Shown here: positions 46,689-56,529 of the stretch, piece after piece | How positions within the stretch are numbered: the stretch's first letter is position 1 | Layout of the letters: the number at the start of each line of letters is the position of its first letter | NCBI GenBank assembly: GCA_965208385.1 | Contig: CBDBOO010000062.1 | Coordinates: 14,394 to 78,393, forward strand | Direction of reading: 5' to 3' | DNA: 64,000 nt | Source of the DNA: Endozoicomonas sp965208385 | GTDB lineage: Bacteria; Pseudomonadota; Gammaproteobacteria; Pseudomonadales; Endozoicomonadaceae | The notes under the pieces: model-generated | What the model saw: the letters and a program-made list of their open reading frames with translations, nothing else | Database searches by the model: none | What the model was told of the DNA's origin: nothing | Translations under genes and position numbers: made by a program

Positions 46689-47215
46689 TTATAGATATTC
46701 CGGCGGCAGGACATGATGTGGACTCGGACATTGACGTCAACCTCACCAGGGCTCTGGGTGGCCTTCAAACCAGATGGTCAGCGAAGCTGGCCAGAGTGGA
46801 AGGTATGGTTGATGAAGAAAGTCGGATGCACTACGTGGTGGCCCGGATTGCTGATCCTTACAGTCTGAAAGATTTAAACGACTTTGTGCCATTAAAGGCT
46901 GGCAGCTTTGTGCAGGCTCAACTTGTGGGAGGAGAGGTGGCAGGCTTGCTGAGAATTCCCCGCAATGTGATCTATGGTGATGGTCTTGTTTTAGTTATCG
47001 ATGAAAATAACAGTCTGCGCTATCGTAAAATCACGCCGGTTTATTCTGATGAAAACACTGTTTATGTTGCTCAGAATGAAGAGAGAGGGCTCAAGGCTGG
47101 TGAAGAACTTTGTCTTACCCCACTGACTAATCCTGTGGAGGGTATGGTTGTCCGAAGAATCGGTTCTGACCGGAAATCTGCAGATACAGACAATCCTATC
47201 GGGAACAAGGGCTAA
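46689..47215 (+). pseudogene. RND efflux membrane-fusion protein, 3' part
   Basis: It continues the adaptor after the IS as LAFIDIPAAGHDVDSD, giving the beta-barrel and membrane-proximal domains (GGLQTRWSAKLARVEGMVDEESRMHYVVARI, then VQAQLVGGEVAGLLRIPRNVI). Only the ATG at 46718 is available for separate translation, which would not make a working adaptor. Its stop is 4 bp before the permease start, whose ribosome site overlaps it. Confidence 0.9.
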
Positions 47216-47223
47216 GGAGGTTA

Positions 47224-50200
47224 ATGATGAGTGAACACATTGAACGCCTTCAAAAAGGGCAGAGTTCCCAGACCGGTATGATTGCCTGGTTTACCAATAA
47301 CAGTGTTGCTGCCAACCTTTTGATGATCGCTATTGTTGTTGCCGGAATATTCTCGGCGGTCACAATCAAGAAGAAAATGTTTCCGGATTTCGACATTAAT
47401 ACTGTCCAGGTATCAGTGGTGTATCCAGGGGCAGGGCCTGATGATGTTGAACAGAGTGTTGTTCTAAAGCTGGAAGAAGCAGTCAGCGATGTCACAGGCA
47501 TTAAAAAAGTTGTAGCTGTAGCCCGGGAGGGATACGGGCGACTGAATATCGAGATAGAAACCGGCTACAGTATTGACGATCTTTATGATGATATAAAAGT
47601 ATCCATCGAGGGATTGAGCAATCTGCCCACAGATGCTGAAAATCCGATTATTACCAAACTCGAACCTGAAAATCAGGTGTTGTTTGTTTCCCTTTTTGGC
47701 AGTGTTGACCAACTGTCTCTTCAGCGTATTGCCCAGCAGATACAGGAAGAATTACTGAACCTGCCGGAAGTCACTAAAACCAATTTAATTGGTGAAGATG
47801 CCCTGGAAATATCCATAGAAGTATCAGAACAAACCCTGCGTCAATATGGACTGACCTTTGATGAGGTAGCCAATATCATTCGGGCATCTTCCATTGATGT
47901 GGCCGGTGGTTCAATCAAAACCGACGATGGCGATATTGTGGTAAAAACCCGTGGGCAGGCCTACAAGGGTTTTGATTTTTCTGATTTTATTATCCGAACC
48001 AATGCGGATGGCAGTCGTCTTCGACTGGGTGATATTGCCACTATCAGAGATGGCTTTGTAGAAGATGAAGGTGTCGTCCGGTTTAATGGTCAGCGTTCTG
48101 TGGCCATAGAAATTGTTTCGGAAGGGGATCAGAATGATATTGCTGCTTCACGAGCTATCAATGCTTTTATAGATCAGCGTAAAGAATCTTTGCCTCAGGG
48201 AGTAGAAATCAAAACCTGGCTGGACTCCACCTATTATCTTGAAGGTCGCCTCGACATGATGCTGGAAAACATGTTGTATGGGGCGCTGTTGGTATTTTTG
48301 CTGTTGAGTCTGTTTTTACGCATGCGGGTAGCATTCTGGGTAGTAGTGGGTATTCCGGTCTGCTTTCTCGGGGCTCTCTGGTTAATGCCCAATGGGGTCA
48401 TGCCGGTTTCCATCAATATGCTCAGCCTGTTCGGTTTTATTCTGGTGCTGGGCGTGGTGGTGGATGATGCGATTATTATCGGTGAGAGTGTCTATACCCA
48501 GATTTCCCGACACGGGCATACCACTGACAATGTCATTGCCGGAGTGAAGCGGGTGGTTGTTCCTGCAACCTTTGGCGTTCTAACGACGATGGCTGCTTTT
48601 ATGCCTGTATTGCTGGTGGAAGGGCAGGCTGCTCCTTTTTTCAGTGCCATTGGCCTGGTGGTGATTTTTTGTCTGGTGTTTTCCCTGGTGGAATCGAAAT
48701 TGATTCTGCCCGCTCACCTGGCTCATATGAAGCGGGTTGATCCATCACAAACCTCGGGTGGTCATGTGATTACCCGCATCCAGAATCGCTTTGACCGTTT
48801 GCTTCAAAGGTTTATTTCAGGACAGCTGAAGCGTTCGCTGAATTGGGCTTTAACCCATCGCTATATTACGCTTTGTGGTTTTGTCGGAGTGTTAATTCTG
48901 ACGGTGGGGCTGGCGATGAGCCCATGGATTCGTTTTGTTTTCTTTCCAAAATTGCCCAGTGATTTTATTCGAGTCAGCATGACCATGCATACAGGCAGTT
49001 CGCTGGATGAAAGAAATGATGCATTGCAGCGTATTGAGCAGGCCATAATAACGCTTGATAAGGAATACAGCGTAAAGGGTAAAACAGAAGGTCAAGCATT
49101 GCTTGACAGTATGATGCTCTGGTCCAGGGGCGACACAGAAGGCATGATTTTTGCCGAATTAACCAAGTCGGAAGACCGTCAACTGGATGCTAACCAGGTG
49201 GCTGAAAAATGGCGGGAATATGTGGGTGAAATACCCTCTGTGCAGAAAATTGATTTTTCATCCAGTACCAATGCCGGAGGCTCAAAACCCATTTATTTTC
49301 GATTGAGTGGCAGTGATTATCCTCAATTGCAAAGGGCGGCGGCAGAACTGGAAGCCAGGCTTAAAAGCTACTCGGGGGTCTTTGATATAGAAACAACCAC
49401 CGAAGCGGCTACAGATGAAATTGTACTGTCTGTCCGGCCTGAAGCGGAAGCATTAGGTTTGAATCTGGCGACACTGGGGAATCAGATACGACAGGGTTTC
49501 TACGGTGAAGAAGTTCAGAAAGTCCAGCGTGGTAAGGAAGAAGTCAAAGTCATGCTCCGATACCCCCGTGAAGAGCGCAATGACCTGACCGATCTGGACC
49601 GGGTTCGAATCCGGACGGCCAATGGCAGCGAAGTCCCTTTCCAGCAGGTGGCCTTCATTGAAGCCGGTGAAGGTACAAGCTTTATACGAAGAACCAATGG
49701 CCAGCGTTCCATTGCCGTGATTGGTGATATTGATACAGAAACAATGGAACCGGATACCATCATCAGCGATATCGAGAAAGAGTTTCTGCCCGGGCTCTAT
49801 GCACGTTATCCGGAAGTCAGCAGTGGCAGGGAAGGTGCCAGTCTTGAAGAGGCAAAAACAATGTCGCAGCTTGGAGGGCTTAGTTTAATGGCGTTGCTGA
49901 TGATTTATGTGTTGATTGCTATTCCTCTGCGGTCTTATCTTCAGCCGCTGATTATTATGGCCATTATTCCCTTTGGACTTATTGGTGCTGTTTTTGGTCA
50001 TCTGATACTGGGGCTCAATTTCAGTCTGTTGTCTGTCTTTGGTCTGATTGCATTGTCTGGTGTATTGGTGAACGACAGTCTTATTCTGGTTGATTTTATT
50101 AATCAGGGGAAAGCCCGGGGAATGACCACCTTTGAGGCGGCTCTCTCAGCCGGTCAGGAGCGATTCCGTGCCATTATCCTGACATCCCTCACCACCTTTC

Positions 50201-50403
50201 TGGGTCTGGTCCCCATTACTCTGGAAACCAGCCTGCAGGCTCAGATTGTTATTCCCATGGCCGTATCCCTGGGCTTTGGCATACTGTTCGCCACCGTGAT
50301 TACCTTGTTTCTGACACCGGCACTCTATTTAATGGCCGGAGATATCAAAAAAGGACTGAGATGGGTTTGGACCGGGCGCACGACTCAGAGAGAGTTGGTG
50401 TAA
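47224..50403 (+). CDS. RND-family efflux transporter permease (HAE1-like)
   Basis: A 1059-residue inner-membrane pump of normal RND length with 12 helices and two large periplasmic domains. Helix 4 carries GVVVDDAIIIGESV, whose Asp pair takes part in the proton relay, and the second half has the matching GVLVNDSLILVDF. A strong AAGGAGGT overlaps the upstream stop, so it is coupled to the adaptor gene. With the adaptor split by an IS, the pump is probably not assembled, and polar loss of expression is likely. The substrate is unknown; multidrug export is usual. Confidence 0.92.
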   Translation: MMSEHIERLQKGQSSQTGMIAWFTNNSVAANLLMIAIVVAGIFSAVTIKKKMFPDFDINTVQVSVVYPGAGPDDVEQSVVLKLEEAVSDVTGIKKVVAVAREGYGRLNIEIETGYSIDDLYDDIKVSIEGLSNLPTDAENPIITKLEPENQVLFVSLFGSVDQLSLQRIAQQIQEELLNLPEVTKTNLIGEDALEISIEVSEQTLRQYGLTFDEVANIIRASSIDVAGGSIKTDDGDIVVKTRGQAYKGFDFSDFIIRTNADGSRLRLGDIATIRDGFVEDEGVVRFNGQRSVAIEIVSEGDQNDIAASRAINAFIDQRKESLPQGVEIKTWLDSTYYLEGRLDMMLENMLYGALLVFLLLSLFLRMRVAFWVVVGIPVCFLGALWLMPNGVMPVSINMLSLFGFILVLGVVVDDAIIIGESVYTQISRHGHTTDNVIAGVKRVVVPATFGVLTTMAAFMPVLLVEGQAAPFFSAIGLVVIFCLVFSLVESKLILPAHLAHMKRVDPSQTSGGHVITRIQNRFDRLLQRFISGQLKRSLNWALTHRYITLCGFVGVLILTVGLAMSPWIRFVFFPKLPSDFIRVSMTMHTGSSLDERNDALQRIEQAIITLDKEYSVKGKTEGQALLDSMMLWSRGDTEGMIFAELTKSEDRQLDANQVAEKWREYVGEIPSVQKIDFSSSTNAGGSKPIYFRLSGSDYPQLQRAAAELEARLKSYSGVFDIETTTEAATDEIVLSVRPEAEALGLNLATLGNQIRQGFYGEEVQKVQRGKEEVKVMLRYPREERNDLTDLDRVRIRTANGSEVPFQQVAFIEAGEGTSFIRRTNGQRSIAVIGDIDTETMEPDTIISDIEKEFLPGLYARYPEVSSGREGASLEEAKTMSQLGGLSLMALLMIYVLIAIPLRSYLQPLIIMAIIPFGLIGAVFGHLILGLNFSLLSVFGLIALSGVLVNDSLILVDFINQGKARGMTTFEAALSAGQERFRAIILTSLTTFLGLVPITLETSLQAQIVIPMAVSLGFGILFATVITLFLTPALYLMAGDIKKGLRWVWTGRTTQRELV

Positions 50404-50423
50404 TATCGCATGGAAGATGGCAG

Positions 50424-50455
50424 TGTCACTGTGTTCGGAATGGAACACAGTGACC
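50424..50455 (+). terminator. Hairpin after the RND permease gene
   Basis: An 11-bp stem GTCACTGTGTT / AACACAGTGAC with an 8-nt loop lies about 20 bp after the stop codon. The following sequence is only weakly T-rich, so terminator function is uncertain. Confidence 0.5.
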
Positions 50456-50542
50456 TTGTAGTACTTCTCTGTCGTATAGTGTTTTTTGAGTTTCTTTTCC
50501 ATACAATCAATGGTAGCCGTACGATAACAAAGATATAAGGTC

Positions 50543-51127
50543 ATGAATCAATACCCGCTGTTTGATAGTTTCTCCCTGAAAGTGATGGATGATGAATCAT
50601 TCATGCCGCTGATTGCCCGACACAGGCAACAGGTTTTCGGTGATATCCTCGATTTCAGGTTCCGTGAAGTTCTGTCTGAAACGGAACAGCAATCACTGGA
50701 TATTCTGGCTCAGCGGTTTTCTGCTCCCTGGCGGCTTAACCTCGGGGTATTTGATGGTGATGAAATTATTGGCTGGAGTTGGGGGCAGCAAGATAGCCCT
50801 GAGCGATTCTACATGGTGAATTCTGCTATTCTGCCTGAATATCGTGGTCGTGGGTTATACAGTGCAATGCTGGACAAGGCGCTGGAGTTGGTGAAGTCGG
50901 AAGGGTTTCAGGTGGTTTACAGTCGGCATGTGGCCACTAATAACGCCATTATTGTGCCCAAGCTGAAAGCAGGGTTTGTGATTACTTCCATGGAATTATC
51001 GGATATTTTTGGAACACTGGTTCATCTTTCTTATTATTTCAATGAATCCCGCAGACAGGTAATGGATTTCAGGGCGGGTGAGCGGGGTTTGGATAGTGAA
51101 TTGAAAAAACACATTAAAAACTTGTAA
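50543..51127 (+). CDS. GNAT-family N-acetyltransferase
   Basis: A 194-residue GNAT-fold protein. The acetyl-CoA site is AILPEYRGRGLYSAMLDKAL (R-G-R-G loop), followed by VYSRHVATNNAIIVPKLKAGF, the usual motif B position. The acceptor is unknown. AAGG lies before the ATG. It follows the RND permease on the same strand after a hairpin. Confidence 0.82.
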   Translation: MNQYPLFDSFSLKVMDDESFMPLIARHRQQVFGDILDFRFREVLSETEQQSLDILAQRFSAPWRLNLGVFDGDEIIGWSWGQQDSPERFYMVNSAILPEYRGRGLYSAMLDKALELVKSEGFQVVYSRHVATNNAIIVPKLKAGFVITSMELSDIFGTLVHLSYYFNESRRQVMDFRAGERGLDSELKKHIKNL

Positions 51128-51242
51128 GAGCCAGAAGAGGAGAGAAGAGGAGAGGCGAGGCAATGCCTTTCCTTTATTGACCAGATATGTAGAAAGTTGG
51201 TTAAGAAGTGGGTTAAGAAGTGGGGTAGCTACAGCGAGAGAG

Positions 51243-51443
51243 CTATAGCAGATACAGAACTGCAATGAAGAGTAGTCCGGGTACAAAAAAACCCACCAGA
51301 GCACCGGATTCCCTGTCACCCCAGCGTTTTTCAGTTAATTTTCCTAAAAAATGGGTCAGAGCCACCCAAATAAGCAGACATAAAGCCATTATCAGCCACC
51401 CCGTGAGTGTCATACTTTCCAGTAATTTCGCCAGATTGAACAT
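51243..51443 (-). CDS. 66-residue two-helix membrane protein
   Basis: Two hydrophobic helices (residues about 12-33 and 46-65) flank a basic loop GKLTEKRWGDRES. The start MFNLAKLLES was chosen; an ATG eleven codons upstream adds a less typical N-terminus. It faces the acetyltransferase gene. The topology resembles the 58-residue protein at 6301, without obvious sequence identity. The function is unknown. Confidence 0.6.
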   Translation of the reverse strand: MFNLAKLLESMTLTGWLIMALCLLIWVALTHFLGKLTEKRWGDRESGALVGFFVPGLLFIAVLYLL

Positions 51444-51903
51444 GATTTTTATACCCCTGAATAACCACGGTTCCAATTTTTGACCATAAATAACTCTGAA
51501 GGTTCGCGATGATCTTTGGATTTATACTCGGTAAGCCAAGAATAGACGGTGTTAACTCATGCTGCTGATAACGGCAGTGAATATAAGGTAGAGAGAATAA
51601 AGGCGGAATCAGGTGATTATTCACGCTTCAACAGCGATTGAACTGTTTTCTAAATTAGAGATAGATGGTGAGGCTGAGTTTCGAAAATTCAGACGAACAG
51701 AAACTTGCCCTGAATGAGTGATTTTATTTTGATGGAATGCCTTTATGGCTAACTCAAAAATCTATGGATGTTTAAAATAAATTTAAAAAAATAACGATAA
51801 TAATTGATAAGATTTCTATGAATTTATATTTACAATTCACACATTTATACCAGACTGTTAATCGTTCTATCCAATGTTATGTTGTAATTCAGAAGATCAA
51901 GAA
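51444..51903. other. AT-rich intergenic region
   Basis: About 460 bp with no supported gene. The right part is very AT-rich and probably holds the promoter of the plus-strand gene that follows. Confidence 0.5.
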
Positions 51904-52805
51904 ATGAAAAATGGACTCCTGTCAGCTCTGCTTGGTTTATTAACACCGTTTATTCTCGCCGGCAACCTGGATTCAGAGAAAATTCAGCTTCCCCTGGGGT
52001 CTATGAAAAAACACCAGAAGCCTGGAAATACTGGGAAGGCGCAGAAACAGCAGAACTGGATCGCTATTATACATCCTATTTCTATACCTATATAACGTCA
52101 CTTACCACAGCGATGCCGGTCAGTATGATATTAGGTGCAGTAAAAAGCCCCGATCATTTTGGCCGATTGATTCCATTTGCAGGCGTGCTTTTATTATCAG
52201 CCATTGATGGGGCTTCCATGTCCAAAGAGATAATGACTCTTGAATGGAATGGAAGGATGGAGCAACGTTCCGTTAAACTTTTGCCCTTCAGGGATCGTCA
52301 TGATGCTCCTTTGCTGATTCTGCTGGTCTCTGTTTCAGGAAGAATACAGTATCAGGTATTCACACTGTGGAATGAGGGCGTATCAGATTATTACTATGGT
52401 GATGACGAGTATCTGCATCTGGCCAAAGTTTTGTCTGAAAAAAAGGTCTATTTGACACTGGAAGCCGCAAAAGACGGGACAGAAAACGCTTTGAGAATGA
52501 GCGTTTATTCAAATGGCAATGAGTATCAGAGGAATATCACATTCAGAGGCGGGTCTGAATTTAAATGGATTGAACCATTGATCTCGGGAGTGGAGGATAT
52601 TGGGAATGATGACGACCAGTATATTACTGCGATTGCACATGAGTGGATGGTACATATTGCCAGCTGGCTTGACGATGACAAAAACCTGCATGAAAACCGT
52701 GAACATCAGGTTCAACTGGGGCCTGATTTCCCCACGGATAAAGCGAATAACGACAGTTCAGTAAAAATGCAACAAACGCAACATAGCGTGCTATGCTGTC
52801 TCTGA
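51904..52805 (+). pseudogene. Frameshifted gene for a secreted protein
   Basis: ATG 51904 opens a signal-peptide-like N-terminus (LLSALLGLLTPFILAG). The frame then runs out, but the -1 frame from about 52005 continues as VYEKTPEAWKYWEGAETAEL and on through 260 codons to TGA 52805. A one-base loss near CCCCTGGGG would explain it. The body (for example YQVFTLWNEGVSDYYYGDDE) matched nothing I know. It abuts the IS607-type element on its 3' side. Confidence 0.6.
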
Positions 52806-52828
52806 ATTAATAACCAGAGACGTTTATT

Positions 52829-53027
52829 TTGTGGGTATCCACAACCAAACTTGCCAAGATTGAGGGCGTAACCTCCCAGACAATAAGGCGAAAGATCGAA
52901 AGCGGTCATTACGAGAAAATAATGCAAACGAGCGGTGGTCACTACCGCATATTCATCAACCAGCAGAGAAAGATATGCTATGCAAGGGTTAGCTCAGGGA
53001 AGCAAAAATCCAGCATCAATACGCAAA
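52829..53027 (+). pseudogene. tnpA: IS607 tnpA serine recombinase, 5' part
   Basis: It encodes the MerR-like helix-turn-helix (KLAKIEGVTSQTIRRKIESG) and the beginning of the resolvase domain with the catalytic serine in CYARVSSGKQK. The start is TTG. The frame is cut after NTQ by the ISKra4-family element; joined to 56162 it continues as TQKRILLERHPDAEFISD. Confidence 0.85.
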
Positions 53028-53340
53028 GGGTGTAAGTCTCATATTGACCGTCATTGCAGGGCATGGGCTCCAGTATAAACGACACGACATCGACTTTTCT
53101 CAGACAAGGGAGGGTAACGACCAAACGCAGGTATGATGCTAACTGGAAACCAACATCTTTCAGTGAGAGGCCGCCCCGATGGAATTATGTCAGCAACCAG
53201 GGCGATCTCATTTGACAAACACCAATCCTGTTGCATATTCAAAAAGCTAGCTTTAAAAACTGAATTTTTGAGAAGTACAGGAAATTAGGCTTATTTTGGT
53301 ACTTTTGTGTGCTGAATAATTAGCCAAACAGAGAAAGTTA

Positions 53341-54420
53341 GTGCCAAATGAGATCGCCCTGTGTCAGCAACTGACTGAAGCCGCCAATCATCCCTGCCGT
53401 ATTATCCAGCAGCTTGAGCACAAACTGGCCTCCCTTCGCAAGCACCATGACCCGATTAAACACTTTGAAGATTATGAAAACGAGCTTCACGCTCTCTTTG
53501 TTCAAGCAGAGCGGGAGACCCTGGCAGAAGACTTGTCCGGCCTCGATATAGATATTCCTGCTATTGAGGTGAACGGCACCTGCTATCATCGTGCATTGCG
53601 TTGCTCCCAAACTTACCAGTCAGCTGCTGGTCCCATCCGAGTTGCCCGCACGCTATACCGCAGCGGCAAGGATGACTGCATTGTCCCCCTGGAACTCAGG
53701 GCAGGCATCGTTGAGGGTTACTGGACGCCAAGGGCCGCAAAGCAAGCGGTCTGGGTTGTGGCTCAGCTCTCTCCGGGGATCGCCAAAACTCTGCTCGATT
53801 TGATGGGTAATATGTCACCGTCGGAAAGCTCGTTAACCCGACTTCCAAAAAAGTTCAATGAACAATGGGAACAGTACCGTGAGCCTTTTGAGTGCATCCT
53901 CAAAGATAGCCTCAAGGTTCCCGAAGAAGCGGTAACTGTAGCGGCCTCTTTGGACGGTGTCATGCTGCCTATGAAAGACGGGAAACGTCAGGAAAAACGT
54001 GAACAAAGTACAGCTGAAGGCAAGCGTACTCGTGGCCCGGCAGGTTGCCAGGAAGCCAGTTGTGGAACTCTGTCGTTTTACGATGTTGAAGGTGAACGCC
54101 TGTCGACCATCAGGATTGGCCGAATGCCAGAGAGCAAGAAAGTAACTCTAAAGCAGTCGCTCTCCCGTTTCCTGAACGAAGCACTCAGGCAGAAGCCTCA
54201 ACTGTCATTGGTCAAGGTGGCTGATGGCGCTAAAGACAACTGGACTTATCTTGCCAAAGAGCTTCCTCAAGGGCATGAAATCGTGGATTTTTATCATGCA
54301 GCAGAACATCTGAAGAAGGCGTTTGACCTGTCCTACGGTGAAAACAGTTCAAAACCCAAAGAGAAGTTCATCACCTACCGTCATATTTTGAAGGAAGAAT
54401 CTGATGGGGTTGAGAAAGTC
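53341..54420 (+). pseudogene. ISKra4-family transposase, 5' part
   Basis: It encodes about 360 residues of an ISKra4-type DDE transposase: VEVNGTCYHRALRCSQTYQS-like N-terminal domain, the VAASLDGVMLPM Asp motif, and VKVADGAKDNWTYLAKELP with VDFYHAAEHLKKAF. The GTG start follows an A/T-rich leader. It is cut by ISL3 copy C after GVEKV; beyond that the frame runs into IS sequence to 54750. Confidence 0.88.
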
Positions 54421-55750
54421 GGCTCTTCCCTAATTTTAGTGGGTGATTTAATCTATATTGAACACTTCAAGGCAAGGATGCCGACATGCGCGATAAAGAA
54501 CTCTACTCTAAAATACTTGGCGTTGAAACTCCGTGGCATGTCGCTCACGTGGAACTCTCCATTACTGAAGGAAAAGTCGAAATCTTTCTCGAACATGATG
54601 GCAAAAAGCCTTCTAAATGCAGTGTTTGTGATAAACCCTCTCCGGGTTACGATCGACGTCAGAAGAAGTGGCGGCATCTGGATACCTGCCAGTTTCAAAC
54701 CATCCTTATTGCTGATGTTCCGCGTACACAATGTTCCGATCACGGTGTAAAAACAATACAGGTTCCATGGGCTGAACCGAACTCTGGTTTTACGGCCTTG
54801 TTTGAAGCACTTGTTATTGACTGGCTGAAAGAGGCAACAACCAGTGCAGTTGCCCAACAAATGAAGCTTAGCTGGAATGCCATCGACGGTATCCAACAGC
54901 GTGCAGTAGCGAGAGGTCTGGCACGCAGAGTACACGACAATCCCAAACGGTTAGCCGTTGACGAAACCTCATTCCAGAAGAGGCGTGAGTACGTCACTGT
55001 GGTTACAGATCATGAAAAAGGCATTGTTTTACATTTGGCCGACAACCATAAAGCTGACAGCCTCAATGAGTACTTTGAGACCCTGACGCCAGACCAGAAA
55101 GCCGGTATTGAATGCGTTACCATGGATATGTGGAAGCCCTTTATCAAGGCAGTCACATTGCATGTGCCAGAAGCCAGGGAGCGAATAGCATTTGACAAGT
55201 TCCATGTTGCCCAGTACTTAGGCAATGCGGTCAATAAAGTTCGCATAGAAGAGCATAAAGCGCTTATGTCTACAGGGTCAGACTTACTCAAAGGTACCCG
55301 GTTTGACTGGCTAACAAATCCTGAAAATATGAGCGATGAAAAGTGGGAAGCGTTCGAGCCGTTGCGTGATTCAAAGCTGAAAACAGCACGAGCCTGGGCC
55401 ATCAAAGAGATGGCGATGACACTGTGGAATTACACATCACGAGCTTGGGCTATCAAGGCATGGAAACGGTGGCTGAGCTGGGCACTGAGGTGTCGACTTG
55501 AACCTGTTCGTAAAGTGGCCAAGATGATCAAAGAACACCTGTGGGGAATTATTAACGCAATAGTTCTGAAAGCCGACAATGGCCGTGCAGAAGGCATGAA
55601 TGGAAAGATACAGCGACTCAAGGGTCGAGCCTACGGCTACAGAAACAGAGAAAGGTTCAAAACTGCAATTTACTTTCATTGTGGTGGCCTTGATCTTTAT
55701 CCAAGAGGGGTGAATCGCTGAAATTTACCCACACAATCTGAGGTAGAGCC
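54421..55750 (+). mobile_element. ISL3-family insertion sequence, copy C
   Basis: The 1330-bp element is flanked by a perfect 8-bp duplication AGAAAGTC (54413-54420 and 55751-55758). It is the innermost and so youngest layer of the nest. Confidence 0.95.
54486..55721 (+). CDS. ISL3-family transposase, copy C
   Basis: An intact 411-residue ISL3 transposase, nearly identical to copies A and B, with the CSVCDKPSPGYD zinc motif and the VDETSF and VTMDMW catalytic motifs. Confidence 0.95.
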   Translation: MRDKELYSKILGVETPWHVAHVELSITEGKVEIFLEHDGKKPSKCSVCDKPSPGYDRRQKKWRHLDTCQFQTILIADVPRTQCSDHGVKTIQVPWAEPNSGFTALFEALVIDWLKEATTSAVAQQMKLSWNAIDGIQQRAVARGLARRVHDNPKRLAVDETSFQKRREYVTVVTDHEKGIVLHLADNHKADSLNEYFETLTPDQKAGIECVTMDMWKPFIKAVTLHVPEARERIAFDKFHVAQYLGNAVNKVRIEEHKALMSTGSDLLKGTRFDWLTNPENMSDEKWEAFEPLRDSKLKTARAWAIKEMAMTLWNYTSRAWAIKAWKRWLSWALRCRLEPVRKVAKMIKEHLWGIINAIVLKADNGRAEGMNGKIQRLKGRAYGYRNRERFKTAIYFHCGGLDLYPRGVNR

Positions 55751-56124
55751 AGAAAGTCATCAAGGCTTTGGCCTATCAACACAGCCGACATCCTCGGCGA
55801 TCGAAGTTAAAGACAGAGTTGGAATACTTCAGGAATAATCGTGACCGCATGAAGTATGCAGAACACCTGTCGTGCAACCTGCCTATAGGATCTGGCGTTA
55901 TTGAGGCGACCTGTAAAACGTTAGTGACACAGCGGATGAAGTGTTCAGGTATGCGCTGGCGACACCCCGGAGGTCAAGGCATTCTGACTCTCAGGTCATT
56001 AATACAGAGTGGCTGGTTTGATAATGGCTGGAAGCTTTTGTCAGTAACTTACTGTGCCAAGGTCACAGAGGTAACCACGAGCAATGTGGTTCCATTCCCT
56101 GTTCAGTCTAACAATATGGAATGA
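55751..56124 (+). pseudogene. ISKra4-family transposase, 3' part
   Basis: It resumes the transposase after ISL3 copy C as EKVIKALAYQHSRHPRR and contains the C-terminal LPIGSGVIEATCKTLVTQRMKCSGMRWRH motif carrying the last catalytic Glu, ending at TGA 56124. Removing ISL3 and one 8-bp repeat restores an unbroken frame. Confidence 0.88.
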
Positions 56125-56161
56125 GAGTTCCGGTCAATATGAGACTTTCACCCTACGCAAA

Positions 56162-56529
56162 AGCGTATCTTGCTCGAAAGGCATCCTGACGCAGAATTTA
56201 TCAGTGACATTGCCAGTGCTTTCAACTTTAAACGAAAAGGGCTGCAAACCATTCTGGAATCAGCAATGTGCGGAAATCCAACCCACATTGTGGTTGCCAC
56301 AAAAGACCGACTTGCACGATCAGGATTCGAGCTTATCAAATGGCTCGTTGAATTATCGGGAGGACAAATCGAAGTTCTGGATGACTCGAATGGTTCCTGT
56401 GAAGCCTTTGATACCTCAGAGCTTATCGGTTTCATTACCTCATTCTGCAATAGCCACTACGGAAAGCGTTCCGCTGAAAGGCGTAAAAATAGTAGCATCA
56501 AAAAAGATAAGGTTTTATCCGGAAAATGA
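56162..56529 (+). pseudogene. tnpA: IS607 tnpA serine recombinase, 3' part
   Basis: It encodes the rest of the resolvase domain: HPDAEFISDIASAFNFKRKGL, VVATKDRLARSGFELIKWL (the conserved D-R-L-A-R/S-R region) and FCNSHYGKRSAERRK. It joins the 5' part in frame once the ISKra4 element is removed. Its end overlaps tnpB. Confidence 0.88.

Larger units (their letters stand above)
53028..56153 (+). mobile_element. ISKra4-family insertion sequence, itself interrupted by ISL3 copy C
   Basis: Terminal inverted repeats start GGGTGTAAGTCTCATATTG at the left and GGGTGAAAGTCTCATATTG read from the right. A perfect 8-bp duplication TACGCAAA flanks it (53020-53027 and 56154-56161). Without the nested ISL3 it is about 1.79 kb. 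Confidence 0.92.
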
